This document shows, piece after piece, positions 50,734 to 61,200 of a stretch of DNA of 64,000 bases. Position 1 is the stretch's first letter, and the number at the start of each line of letters is the position of its first letter. Both the position numbers and the translations under genes were made by a program. Under the pieces are notes generated by a model. The model was not told where the DNA came from and made no database searches. It saw nothing but the letters and a program-made list of their open reading frames with translations. The stretch is from Poindextera sp965277425 (lineage in GTDB: Bacteria > Pseudomonadota > Alphaproteobacteria > Caulobacterales > Caulobacteraceae), in contig CBDICR010000007.1 in assembly GCA_965277425.1 (NCBI GenBank), positions 186,001 to 250,000 on the forward strand. Direction: 5' to 3'.

Positions 50734-52204
50734 CGGCGAACTCCTGGATGGTCTCGGTGACGGCCGCGGCGAAGACCGGCGCCGAGACAAAACCCCACAG
50801 ACCGAAATTCAATGAAACGAGCAACAGCGCGATACCAATACCGTGCGCCGTCAGTGCGATTATTCCGTTCAGAATAACCGGATTCAACAAAATAATCTCG
50901 AATCTGTGCCGCAGCTTATGTTTGTGCGGGCTGCGCTTCAAAAGGCGCGACCGCCGCCGCGCGCGCGCGCTGGCCAGGGCCGAGGCGGACATGGCCAGAC
51001 TGGCCAGCAAAAGCAGCAGGACCTGGACGATCAGCGGGATGGGCCGCAGGCCGCCATGGGTCAGTTGCAGGCCGCGGACGGCGTTGGCCAGCACGGCGCT
51101 GCCGTTCATCTCGTTCAACGGCGTCTGCACAAAGTCGCCGCCGCTGGCGTTCGTGCCGCCGATGATCACCACGTGCTGGCACAGAAGGCCGCGGCTGACG
51201 TCGCCGTCGGCGTTAAAGGCGTTAGCGATGTCGATCGCCGAGAGCCGCATGAAGATCGCCGAGTCGGAATCGCTGCAGGCTTTGAAACCGGGCCAGCGGG
51301 GATCGAGGTTCGGCCACGCCCGATTGGCGAACCCCAGGTCCAGCGAGAAGTGGTAGTCGATCCTCTCGCCATGGCGCAGCGCCGTTCCGGTCTGGCTCTG
51401 GCAGTGGCTGGCGCCGTCCTGCATCCAGTGGCGGACCGACGCGCGGTCGAGCACCTTCGGGTCGCGCTCGATAAACCCGTAAGCCAGCAAGGCGGCGGAA
51501 TAGAGCGGTTTCATGCCCGTGCTGGTGAGCACGCATTCGTACGGCACGAATTCCCGGATGACGCCGTTCTGATCGCCAAGCACCCTGGCGGTCGACCAGA
51601 AGATATTCGGCGCCGCCTGGACGGTGGCGTCATAGGGCGTGTCGGGCAGGACGCGCGCCGGCGTGTCCAGGCCAAGGGCGACGGCGGGGTAGGACTCGCG
51701 CGAAATGATCAGGGGCGGCGCGGTCTTGGTGGCGCCCCAGGCCGTCAGCACCGTCTGCAGCTTGGCTATGCCAGCCGGTCCGTCTGACGCGGGGTTGGCC
51801 AGGTCGACATCGAGGATGACCACCCGGGGCGCCGCCGCCGGCGGCGCGGTTCGGATGAAGTCCAAAAGGTCGGCGATCAGGCCGCGCGGCGTCGTCGCGG
51901 GCGGCAGGGTGAACGATCCCGGCTGGGTCCCGAGCTGGCTGATCGTCCGATCGTCGATATCCATGAAAAGAATGGGGTCGGCCGTCCCCTTGATCAGGTC
52001 CGCGCGCAGCTTGAAGGCGGTCTCCATCATCTGCCGGTCCGGCGCGCCCAGGAACGACTGTTCGACGGCGGGAATCTGGATCAGCAGCAGCACGAGAAAG
52101 CCGACCGAGAAGGAAATGACCGCCCGCCGACGCTCGGCGGTCAGCTGGGCGAGGCTGAAAGCCCGCCGTTTGCGGGCGGGGCGCTGGATCGGGTCTTCGC
52201 TCAC
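50726..52204 (-). CDS. CHASE2 domain membrane protein
   Basis: A 492-residue protein with an N-terminal cytoplasmic stretch, one membrane segment (AVISFSVGFLVLLLIQIPAV), a large extracytoplasmic CHASE2 domain (about 70-385, with DPILFMDIDDRTISQLG, PRVVILDVDLANPASDG, HVVIIGGTNASGGDFVQTPLN and the NGSAVLANAVRGLQ ending), and three C-terminal membrane segments. CHASE2 domains sense extracellular signals, usually tied to kinases or cyclases. No output domain follows here. The start is GTG at 52204; a TTG at 52243 is an alternative. It belongs to the adhesin-CHAT operon and may sense or handle the adhesin at the membrane. Confidence 0.88.
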   Translation of the reverse strand: MSEDPIQRPARKRRAFSLAQLTAERRRAVISFSVGFLVLLLIQIPAVEQSFLGAPDRQMMETAFKLRADLIKGTADPILFMDIDDRTISQLGTQPGSFTLPPATTPRGLIADLLDFIRTAPPAAAPRVVILDVDLANPASDGPAGIAKLQTVLTAWGATKTAPPLIISRESYPAVALGLDTPARVLPDTPYDATVQAAPNIFWSTARVLGDQNGVIREFVPYECVLTSTGMKPLYSAALLAYGFIERDPKVLDRASVRHWMQDGASHCQSQTGTALRHGERIDYHFSLDLGFANRAWPNLDPRWPGFKACSDSDSAIFMRLSAIDIANAFNADGDVSRGLLCQHVVIIGGTNASGGDFVQTPLNEMNGSAVLANAVRGLQLTHGGLRPIPLIVQVLLLLLASLAMSASALASARARRRSRLLKRSPHKHKLRHRFEIILLNPVILNGIIALTAHGIGIALLLVSLNFGLWGFVSAPVFAAAVTETIQEFADG

Positions 52205-52279
52205 GCCGGCACAGCTTAGCCTTTGACTCGCCGGCGGCCGCAATCCCTGGGCGGAAGTCTCGTCACCAGCGGGTTTCGC

Positions 52280-55200
52280 TCAGAGGCTTCCGCCGCCGTC
52301 GCCCACCAGGACGAAGGCCGCCCAATAGAAGGGGTGCGCGGTTTCCGGCTGGTCGTAGATCTGCTGCTGCGCCGTGGCCAAGGCCTTGCCCAATCCGGCG
52401 CCGGGCTGGCTCGCGCCCTGGAAGAAGCCGTTGATCTCGGCGCTGGAGGTGGCGGCGTCGACCTTCCACTCGGTGGCCAGGACGTTGCGCGCGCCGGCAT
52501 AGATGAACCCTCGCGCCAGGCCGCTCAGCGCGTCGCCGCCGTCGGCCAGGCCGGTGCGCGCCTCGTCGAGCTTGCCGCCGCCGGCGGTGTCGCAGGCCGA
52601 CAGGACCACGACCCGTGCCTTGAGCGCGGTGTCGAACAGCTGCGAGGCCTCGATCAGACCGTCGCCCGCGGCGCCCACCGAGGTGAGCAGGGCCGGCTCT
52701 GCGAAGCAGGTGGAGAGCCCGAGCACCCCGTGCGTCGCCAGCATGATCACGTCGGCATTGGCGGTGTCTGGGCTGTGCAGGAAATCGGTGTCGGTGAAAT
52801 CCCGCCCCAGGACCAGACGGGCGCCGGGAAACTTGGCCGCGATGCCGCGCGCTTCGTCGGCCGTTTCGGGCAGCGGCCCGAGCAGCTGGAGGTCGTGCTG
52901 GATCTGCTGGCGGCACTGGTCGGACAGGTTGCGCTCCTTGACCAGCCTTGCGGCGACCTCGGCGGGGTCGGGGACATAGTCGCCATAGACCGCCGCATGC
53001 AGCTGCGCCGGCGCCGCGGTCGCGGACTTTCTCAAGCGAATGAACGAGGCGGGGCCCAGCGTGTTGGCCACCGCGACGCGCCGCGCCAGCCAGGCGACGC
53101 CGGTATAGTCCTGATCGTCGTGGATCTTTTCGAGTTCGGCCGGATCTGGCGCGGTCTCGACCAGGGCGGCGAAGGGAACAGAGGCGAGCGAGCCGTTCAC
53201 ATCCACGTCCAGGGTGTCGATGTCGGCCAGCCGGTCCCGCACCGGGGCGATCAGGGCGGCGTAGAGGCCCTCGCTGGCCTCCAGATCGAAGTCGGGCAGC
53301 CGGCGTCCGTGCAGGTGGGTGCTGCGCCGGATCCGATCGGCCAGGGCGTCCACCTGAGCGCCGGTCAGGGTCACCAGAAAGGGATGGACGCCGGTCTTGT
53401 CGACGAGCACGGCATAGCCGCCGCCGGTCCCGACGACGATGCGCAGATAGGCTTCGTGTTCGGCCAGCGCGGCCTGCAGATCGCTCGCCGAGGCCTGCGG
53501 GCTGAGCAGCTCCAGATAGGCTGGCGCGCGGTCTCGCAAGACCGCTTCGGCGGTTGCAAAGCGGCTGGCGGCGTCCTGCACCGCGGCAGCGGCGGCGGCC
53601 TTCTGATCGGCGGGCGTATCGGCGTCTCCGGCCAGCAGTTGCTGCCGGGCCAGCGCGGCGCGATAGGCCCGTTCGGCGTCCTGGTAGAGACGGGCCTGAT
53701 CGCCCGCCTGCTTCAGCACCAGCCGAGCGGCCAGCTGCGCGGTCGTGCGGGCGGCCGCGCCGTCCCAGACCAGGGAAAGGGTCTGGAAATACTCGGCGGC
53801 TAGGGCGGCGTCTCCGGTTCGCCGCCATTCCTTTTCCAGGAGCGCAAGATGCGTGGCGGCGATGTCGGGTGGAAGACCCGGCGATTCCATCTGCCTGGCG
53901 TAGTCGGCCATGGCCTGGCGTCCGCTGACCAGGGCGTCCGTGGTCCGGCCTTCGCCGGCCTCGGCCGCCTCCATGGTCAGCCACAGATGGGCCTCGGCGC
54001 GCGTGCCGGGCGCGGCCGTCGCCATGACGGTCAGTCCCGCGCGCGCGGCCGCCTCGGCGCCGGCGAAGTCTCCCGCCGCCAGGCGCGAATCGGCCAGCTC
54101 ATTGGTGATGTCGCCCACCAGCCAGCCCGGCGGGTTGGTGACCGGCTCCAGGTCGCGCGCGGCGGCGTCGAGATAGGCGCGTTCGTCGGCGCGGCCGAGC
54201 GCCCGCGCGGCGACGGCGGCGATATAGGCGCCCTGGGCATTCAGGATGGCCGCCCGGTCGGCCCCCGGCGTATTCGACAGCTGCACCAGCAGGCTGCGCT
54301 GGCCGGCGCCCACATTGCTCGCCTCCACCTGCCCGACATCGCTGGCGCTGATACGGGTTCCCGCCTGGCTCTGGGCGTCGCGCGCCAGTTGGGCGCGGCG
54401 CTGATTGGCCTGCAGGGCCAGCTGCAGCGCGGCGGTGTCGTGGTGCTGGTTCAACTGGTCGACGGCGCGGTAGTTGAGGATCTTGGTCGCCAGCATCGCG
54501 TCCTTGGCCTCGCGGGCGCGCCCGTCGGCCTGGTCGAAGGCGTCGGAGGCTTCGTCGAAGCGGCGGGCGTTGGACATGTTCAGGCCGATCTCGGCCAGGA
54601 TTTCGGCCTCTCCGGATATGTCGTCGGGCTCGACCTGGTTGTGCGTCCGCAGCAGTTCCTCGAAGTCGCGCTCGGCGGTGTCGAAGCTCCAGATCGAATT
54701 GTATTCATAGGCGCGGCGCAGCAAGAGCTCGTAGTTCGAGGTCGCGGTCTGACCGGGCGCGCCCTCGGGAAACACGGCCTGGATCTCGCGCAGGCCGGGC
54801 GTCTCGCCGCCGCCGGCGACGACCGCGTTCGCCCGCGCCGCGCCGCTCAGCACGCGCGCGGCGTTGACCAGCGGCGCCCAGTCCGAAGGGTAGACGTCCC
54901 CGATCAGGATCGCGCGGCCCCTTTGCGCCACCAGCACGTAGCGTCTGGGGCCGGTCTGGTCCGTCCGGGCGCAGGCGATTTGCTTGAGGGCGCTGAAATC
55001 GGCGCTCTGCAAGGCGGTGACGTCTCCCTTGCACAGGCTGTCGACGGCGCCCTGCGCCGCCGCTTGGGACGGATAGAGGGTCACCCGTCCCGACGGCCGC
55101 TCCCAGGCGCCGCAATAGATGTCCGAAGCCTGGCCGCCCTTGGGCGCGTCGAACCGCACGACGGCGCGGCAGGTCTCCGACTCGGCGTTGGGGCCGAGGG

Positions 55201-55297
55201 CGAAGTCGCCGTTGTCGGCCGCGGCGGCGGGCCGAGCGACAACGGCGAACATCGTCGCCAGCACAGCCGCGAACAAGGGCAGGCCGCGCTTGCTCAT
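52280..55297 (-). CDS. Secreted CHAT domain protease
   Basis: A 1005-residue exported protein starting MSKRGLPLFAAVLATMF with a signal peptide cleaved after RPAAA. The first 450 residues are a periplasmic region with two Cys pairs and then many helical repeats resembling TPRs (AERDFEELLRTHNQVEPDDISGEAEIL, AYIAAVAARALGRADERAYLDAA). The CHAT domain is C-terminal: the caspase-like dyad is His856 in IMLATHGVLG and Cys902 in VVVLSACDTAGG, followed by LARGFIYAGARNVLATEWKVD. Both residues are intact, so proteolytic activity is likely. CHAT proteases often cut partners encoded nearby; here the partner may be the giant adhesin, whose stop overlaps its ATG (ATGA). Confidence 0.92.
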   Translation of the reverse strand: MSKRGLPLFAAVLATMFAVVARPAAAADNGDFALGPNAESETCRAVVRFDAPKGGQASDIYCGAWERPSGRVTLYPSQAAAQGAVDSLCKGDVTALQSADFSALKQIACARTDQTGPRRYVLVAQRGRAILIGDVYPSDWAPLVNAARVLSGAARANAVVAGGGETPGLREIQAVFPEGAPGQTATSNYELLLRRAYEYNSIWSFDTAERDFEELLRTHNQVEPDDISGEAEILAEIGLNMSNARRFDEASDAFDQADGRAREAKDAMLATKILNYRAVDQLNQHHDTAALQLALQANQRRAQLARDAQSQAGTRISASDVGQVEASNVGAGQRSLLVQLSNTPGADRAAILNAQGAYIAAVAARALGRADERAYLDAAARDLEPVTNPPGWLVGDITNELADSRLAAGDFAGAEAAARAGLTVMATAAPGTRAEAHLWLTMEAAEAGEGRTTDALVSGRQAMADYARQMESPGLPPDIAATHLALLEKEWRRTGDAALAAEYFQTLSLVWDGAAARTTAQLAARLVLKQAGDQARLYQDAERAYRAALARQQLLAGDADTPADQKAAAAAAVQDAASRFATAEAVLRDRAPAYLELLSPQASASDLQAALAEHEAYLRIVVGTGGGYAVLVDKTGVHPFLVTLTGAQVDALADRIRRSTHLHGRRLPDFDLEASEGLYAALIAPVRDRLADIDTLDVDVNGSLASVPFAALVETAPDPAELEKIHDDQDYTGVAWLARRVAVANTLGPASFIRLRKSATAAPAQLHAAVYGDYVPDPAEVAARLVKERNLSDQCRQQIQHDLQLLGPLPETADEARGIAAKFPGARLVLGRDFTDTDFLHSPDTANADVIMLATHGVLGLSTCFAEPALLTSVGAAGDGLIEASQLFDTALKARVVVLSACDTAGGGKLDEARTGLADGGDALSGLARGFIYAGARNVLATEWKVDAATSSAEINGFFQGASQPGAGLGKALATAQQQIYDQPETAHPFYWAAFVLVGDGGGSL

Positions 55298-58200
55298 GGC
55301 TTGGCTCCGGGGGTCACGGGGCAAGGCGCGGTCGGCGGGCAGAGCTGGCCGCTTTCGTCCGAGCCCGTCCACAGGTCGCGATTGCCGGCGCCGGTGATCG
55401 GCAGGTTGTCGCCCTTGGCCGCCTGGTCGTCGGTCGGCGCGACGGGAAAGACGTTGATGACGGTCGCATTGGCCGAATCGACGGCCGCGATCGCCGCGGT
55501 CGCGGCCGTCGCCGCGGCGAAGCCGGATGAGGTCACATCGTTCACCGGCACGGTGATCTGCAGGGTTTGCGGCGGCGTGGTGATGGTTCCCACCGGCCCG
55601 GCGGCCGAGCCATTGACGGTGTAGTTGGCCGCATCCGCGCCCGAAAGCGCCAGCCCGCTGACACTGACCAGCTTGCCGGTCCCGGCGCTGGCGTCGTCGT
55701 AGGTCCCGCTCGTCGGATCGTTGAGCTTGAGCGTATCGCCGGAGATTACGCCCGTGAGGCTGTAATTGTCGGCGGCCAGGGTCGCGGCGGTATTGCCGTC
55801 ATAGGTCTTGTCGACGGTTCCGGTCAGGGAAGCGGTGAGGGCCTTCGGATCGATCGCGCCGGCGGCGGTTGTGGTGATGACGGCATAGTTGCCGCCGTCA
55901 TTGCCGTCGGAGATCGTGTAGCCGGTCACCGACAGGGTGCGGGCGCCGGCGTTCTTGCTGTCGAAGCTTTCGGTCAGGCCCGAGACAGTGTCGCCGCCGA
56001 GCAGGCCGGACCCGGTCGGTGTGGCGCTGGAGAGCACGCCACCGTCATAGGTCTTGGTGTCGCTCACCGCCGAAACGGTCAGCGGCGCCTGTGCGATCGT
56101 CCCGACGTCCCCGGCCGCGGCGCCGTTGACGGTGTAGTTGGCCGCATCGGCGCCCGAGATCTGTAGGCCGGTCACGCTCACCAGCTTGCCGGTTCCGGCA
56201 TTGGCGTTGTCATAGGTCCCGCTCGCCGGATCGTTGAGGCTGACATTGTCGCCTTGGATCACCCCCGGGAGGGTGTAGTTGGCGCCATCGAGGCTCGCCG
56301 CGGTGGTCGTGTCGTAGGTCTTCTCGACGGTCCCGGTCAGCGCGGCGGTGAGGGCCAGGGGGTTGATCGTGCCCTGGGCGGTGTTGACCTTGGTGATGGT
56401 GTAGTCAGCGCCGCCATTGCCGTCGTTGATCGTGTAGCCGGGATCGATCGCCAGCACGCTATTGCCTGCGCCCAGGACGTTCTTGCTGGCGAAGCTCTGG
56501 GTGGCGGCGAGGGTGTCGCCGCCGAGCAGGGTGTCGGCGGCGGGTGCGGCGCTGGATGAGGTCCCGCCGTCATAGGTCTTGGTGTCGGGGGTCGCGTTCA
56601 ACACCAAAGGCGCGGGGGTGATCGTGCCCCGGGCGGTGGTCGTGGTCACTATGTAGTCGGCGCCGCCATTGCCGTCGTTGATCGTATAGCCGCTGACCTG
56701 GAGGGTGCTTAGCCTTGCTCCCAGGACGTCCTTGCTCACGAAGTCCTGGGCCAGGCCTGTGACGCTGTCGCTGCCGAGAACCTGGCTCGGATCGTATGTC
56801 GGCGTCCCGCTGGAGCTGGTCCCGCCATCGTATGGCTTGGAGTCCATCACGGCGTTGAGGGTCAACGGCGCCGGCGTAATCGCGCCCGAGGCCGTGTTCG
56901 TGGTCACGGCGTAGTCGGCGCCGCCATTGCCGTCGTTGATCGTATAGCCGTTGACCTGGAGCGTGCTGCCGCCTGCCAGGACGTCCTTGCTCACGAAGTC
57001 CTGGGTCAGACCGGTGACAGTGTCGCCGCCGAAAACCTGGCTCGGGTCGTAGGTCGGCGTCCCGCTGGAGCTTGTCCCGCCGTCGTACGGCTTGGAGTCC
57101 GTCACGGCGTTGAGGGCAAGCGGCGCCGGATTGATCGTACCCTGGGCGGTCTTGACCTGGGTGATGGTGTAGTCGGCGCCGCCGTTGCCGTCGTTGATCG
57201 TGTAGCCGGGATCGATCGCCAGCACGCTATTGCCCGCGCCAAGGACGTCCTTGCTTTGGAAGCTCTGGGCGGCGGTGAGGGTGTCGCCGCCGAGCAGGGT
57301 GTCGGCGGTCGGCGTGGCGCCGGACGAGGTCCCACCATCATAGGTCTTGGTGTCGGAGGTCGCGTTCAGCACCAGCGGCGCCGGATTGATCGTGCCCTGG
57401 GCGGTCTTGACCTGGGTGACGGTGTAGTCGGCGCCGCCGTTGCCGTCGTTGATCGTATAGCCGGGATCGATCGCCAGCACGCTATTGCCCGCGCCCAGGA
57501 CGTTCTTGCTGCCGAAGCTCTGGGTGGCGGTGAGGGTGTCGCCGCCGAACAGGGTGTTGGCGGTCGGCATGGCGCTGGACGAGGTTCCGCCGTCATAGGT
57601 CTTGGTGTCGGAAGTCGCGCTCAGCACCAGCGGCGCCGGATTGATCGTGCCCGAGGCGCTGACCAGAGTGACGGCGTAGTTGTTCCCGCCATTGCCGTCG
57701 CTGATCGTGTAGCCGGGATCGACCGACAGCAGGCTGGCGCCCGCGGCCAGGACGTCTTTGCTGGCGAAGCTTTGCGTGGCTGTGTAGCCGTCGTTGCCGA
57801 GCAGGCCGCTCTCGGTGGGGATGAGAGCGTCGTTTGTTGTCCCGTCATAGGTTTTGGTGTCGCCTATCGCCGTCAGGGTCAGCGGCGCCGGATCGATGAT
57901 CCCGACGGCGCCGGAGGCCGAGTCTTCGAGGATGTAGTTGCCGGCTCCGGAGCCTGAGAGGCTGGAACTGAGGCCATTGACGGTGACGGTCTTGCCGGTC
58001 CCGACATCGGCGGTGTCGTAGGTTCCCGATGTGGGCGTGTTGATCAGGGTGACGTCCTCACCGTTGATGACGCCGGGAAGCTGGTAGTTGGCGGCGGTGA
58101 GGGTCGCGTCCGTATTGGTGTCGTAGGTCTTTTCGACAGTCCCGACCAGGATCGCCGTCAGATCGATCGGGTTGATCTGGCCGGCGCCGTCCTGTGTGCT

Positions 58201-61200
58201 GACGGAGTAGTTGGCGCCCCCATTGCCGTCGTTGATCGTGTAGCCGTCGATGGAAAGGGTATGGCCGCCGACATTTGGGCCGTCGTAGCTCTCGCTCGCC
58301 GAGTAGCCGTCGCCGGCGACAAGGCCGCTTTCGCCGATATTGGCGTTGGGGTCGTCCGTGCCGCCATCATAGGTCTTGTCATCGCTCGACGCGTAGAGGG
58401 TCAGGGAGGCTTGCGTCACCGTCAAGGTCCCGTCGGGGGCGGCGATGAACCGATAGGCGCCGGACGGGCCGCTCGCCGTCGCGCCGGCGACGTTGAGGTC
58501 GACCGCGCCGACATTGTAATAGCCCGACGTCGACGAGATCGCGCCGCTCTGGGTGAACTGGATGGCCTGGACGTTGGGGACGAAGGTGTCGCCGCCCTGA
58601 AGGCCGGTGGCGCTCAGGGTGTAGATGGGGAACTGCCCGTAGACCGACGTGGTGTCGTCGGCGGCGATGCTCAGGACGTGCGAGACGCCGTAGAGCTGCG
58701 GATAGAAGCCCGGTGAGGGCGCCGACCACACATTGGTGAAGTCGAATCCGGCGTAGCTGTTGGCATCGTACGGATCGCCGCTGATGTCGGATGCGCTCGC
58801 GCCGTTGGCGCCGGTCTGCTGACCCGTGGTTGCGCTGTTCCAATAGGCGTTCGAGAGGTCGCCCTCGACGCTGCCGGCGACGCCGCCGACCGAGCCCGAA
58901 GCGCTGACCGCGCCGATGGCGTAGACGTCGCTCACCGAGCCGCTGGCGATATCGCCGACGAAGCCGCCGACCGAGTCGGAAAGCGAGTTCGATACGGTGA
59001 CTGGGCTCGTCGAATAGGCGTTCATGACCGTGCCGCCATCGACCTGACCGGCAAAGCCGCCGGCCAAGGCCGGGGTGCTGGAGCCCGCGACATTCACCGC
59101 GCCGGTCGAGAAGGACTGGGCGACCTGGCCGCCGGTGATCTGGCCGGCGAAGCCGCCGGCGAGGTCCTCAACGCCGTTCTGCCCGGCAGCCTGGGTGACG
59201 ACGCCGGCAGCCGAGGCGTCGGTGATGCTTCCCTGCGAGACGCCGATGAATCCGCCGGCTGCCGATGAGGCGCCCGCGTCGACATTGCCGGTCGCATAGG
59301 AGTCCAGAATGGTCGAACCTCCGGTGGAGGATCCCGCCAGGCCGCCGGCGTTCGGGGTCTGGCCCCCGGCATTGGCGCCGACCGTGACCGCGCCGCTGGC
59401 GAAGGCGGTCTGAATTTCGCCGTCCTGCAGCTCGCCGACCAGGCCGCCGACGCTGGCCTGGCCGCCCCTGACGCTCGCCGACGAGGACGAGTTGGCGATG
59501 TATCCGGACGAGGCGCCGACCAGGCCGCCGGCCGTTGCGTCCGCAAAGCCGTTCCCGGTGCTGACGCCGTCGCCGGTCACGACTGTTCCCGACGAGGAAA
59601 CCTTGCTGACGACGCCGCCCGCGGCCAGATCGCCGGCCAGCACGCCCACCGACATGCCGTCGCCGCCGGTGACGCTGGCGTTCGCCAGCTTGAGGTTGCT
59701 GACGCCGCCGCTGATCACCCCGAACAGGCCGACCGCGCCATTGCTCGCCGCGCCGAAGCCCGAGGTCTGCGCGACAGGCGCCGTGTCGATGATGGTCAGG
59801 TTCGAGACGATGTATCCCTGGCCGTCGAACTGGCCGCTGAACGGCGTGGCGCCGCCGCCGGCGACGCCGACCGGCACGAAGCCGTTGGCCGGGTTCCAGA
59901 CGCCCGCCGCGCTGGCGGTTTCGCTGGCGTTGACGTCGTTGGCCAGGGTGTAGTCGGCGGTCGGATCCAGCGACATCAGCTGCAGCTGATGGGCGTTGGT
60001 GATGGTGGTGGCGTATTCCGACCTCAGAATGGGTCGGGTCTCGCCCTCGATCATGAACCAGACGCCGGCCAGGTCGAAATTGGCGTAGCTGGACGCGGCA
60101 TAGGGGCTGAGGTTGGTCGCGCCGCTGATGCCGGCGACATTGGCCGCCGCGCCGCCGCCCGAGAGGTTGAAGCCGGTGGTCGTGCCGGTTGTCCCTTCAT
60201 CCCAATAGCTGTCGCTCAGGACGCCCGAGGTCGGCGAGGTGGTGTCGCCGGCGTTGCCGAGCATGCCGACGAGGCCGCCCGATTGGCTGCCGCCGCTGAT
60301 ATGGCCGGTGGCGTAGACCTGGTCGATGCTCGCCGCGCCCTGCACCAGGCCGGCGAACCCGCCGGCGGCCCCGGCGACGCCGCCGGCCACCGTCACGGCG
60401 CCCAGGGCGTAGGCGTCGGCGACCGTGGCGCCGGTGTCCATCTCGCCGACGAAGCCGCCGGCGAGGGTGATGGGGGCGCCGGCCGCGGCGCCGACGGTGT
60501 TCACCGCGCCGCTGGCGTAGGATCCGAACACGGTGCTGTTGTTGTCGATTTCGCCGGCGAAGCCGCCAGCCAGGTCGCCATTCGAGCTGCCGCCGCCGGA
60601 CTGGTAGAGCGTGCCGACGCCGGAGGCGTTCGCCACCGCGCCGGTGGCGTATGAGTTGGCCACCACGCCGTTTTCCAGGGCGCCGACGAACCCGCCGATG
60701 GTCGAGCCGGCGCCGCTCGACACCTGGCCGGTCGCATAGGAGCCGATGACGCTCACTGCGGCGGCGCCGACGTCGTTGGGGCTGGAATAGCCGTACATCC
60801 ATCCGACCAGCCCGCCGGCCTCGCTGGCGTCACCGCCGGCCGCGGTCCCGACGCTGACGGCGCCGGCGGCGAAGGCGTTGCTGATCGATCCGCCATCGGT
60901 CAGCAGGCCGACAAGGCCGCCGGCGATGCCCGCCGAGCCGGCGCTGACGGCGGCCGAGGAACTCGCGTTGGTGATCGTCCCGCCGAGCGCGCCCCCCCCG
61001 ACCAGCCCGCCGGCCAAGGCAAAGGTCGGCGGCGTGGTGGTCACCGTGTTCCCGGCGGCGACGAGCCCGGACGACGTCGCATGGCCGATGCCGCCGAGAT
61101 CCAAGCCGGCCAGCGCGCCGACCGCCATGCCGTCGCCGCCGGTGACGCTGGCGTTGGCCAGGGTGATGTCCTGCACAAGGCCGCCGGCGCCGATCACGCC

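Noticed and set aside
53849..55624. 591-codon plus-strand frame
   Set aside because: Antisense to the CHAT protease and the end of the adhesin; no motif or start site.
55575..58410. CRISPR-like array
   Set aside because: The repeats are 80-90 codons long, in frame and coding (YDG domains), with no spacer pattern.
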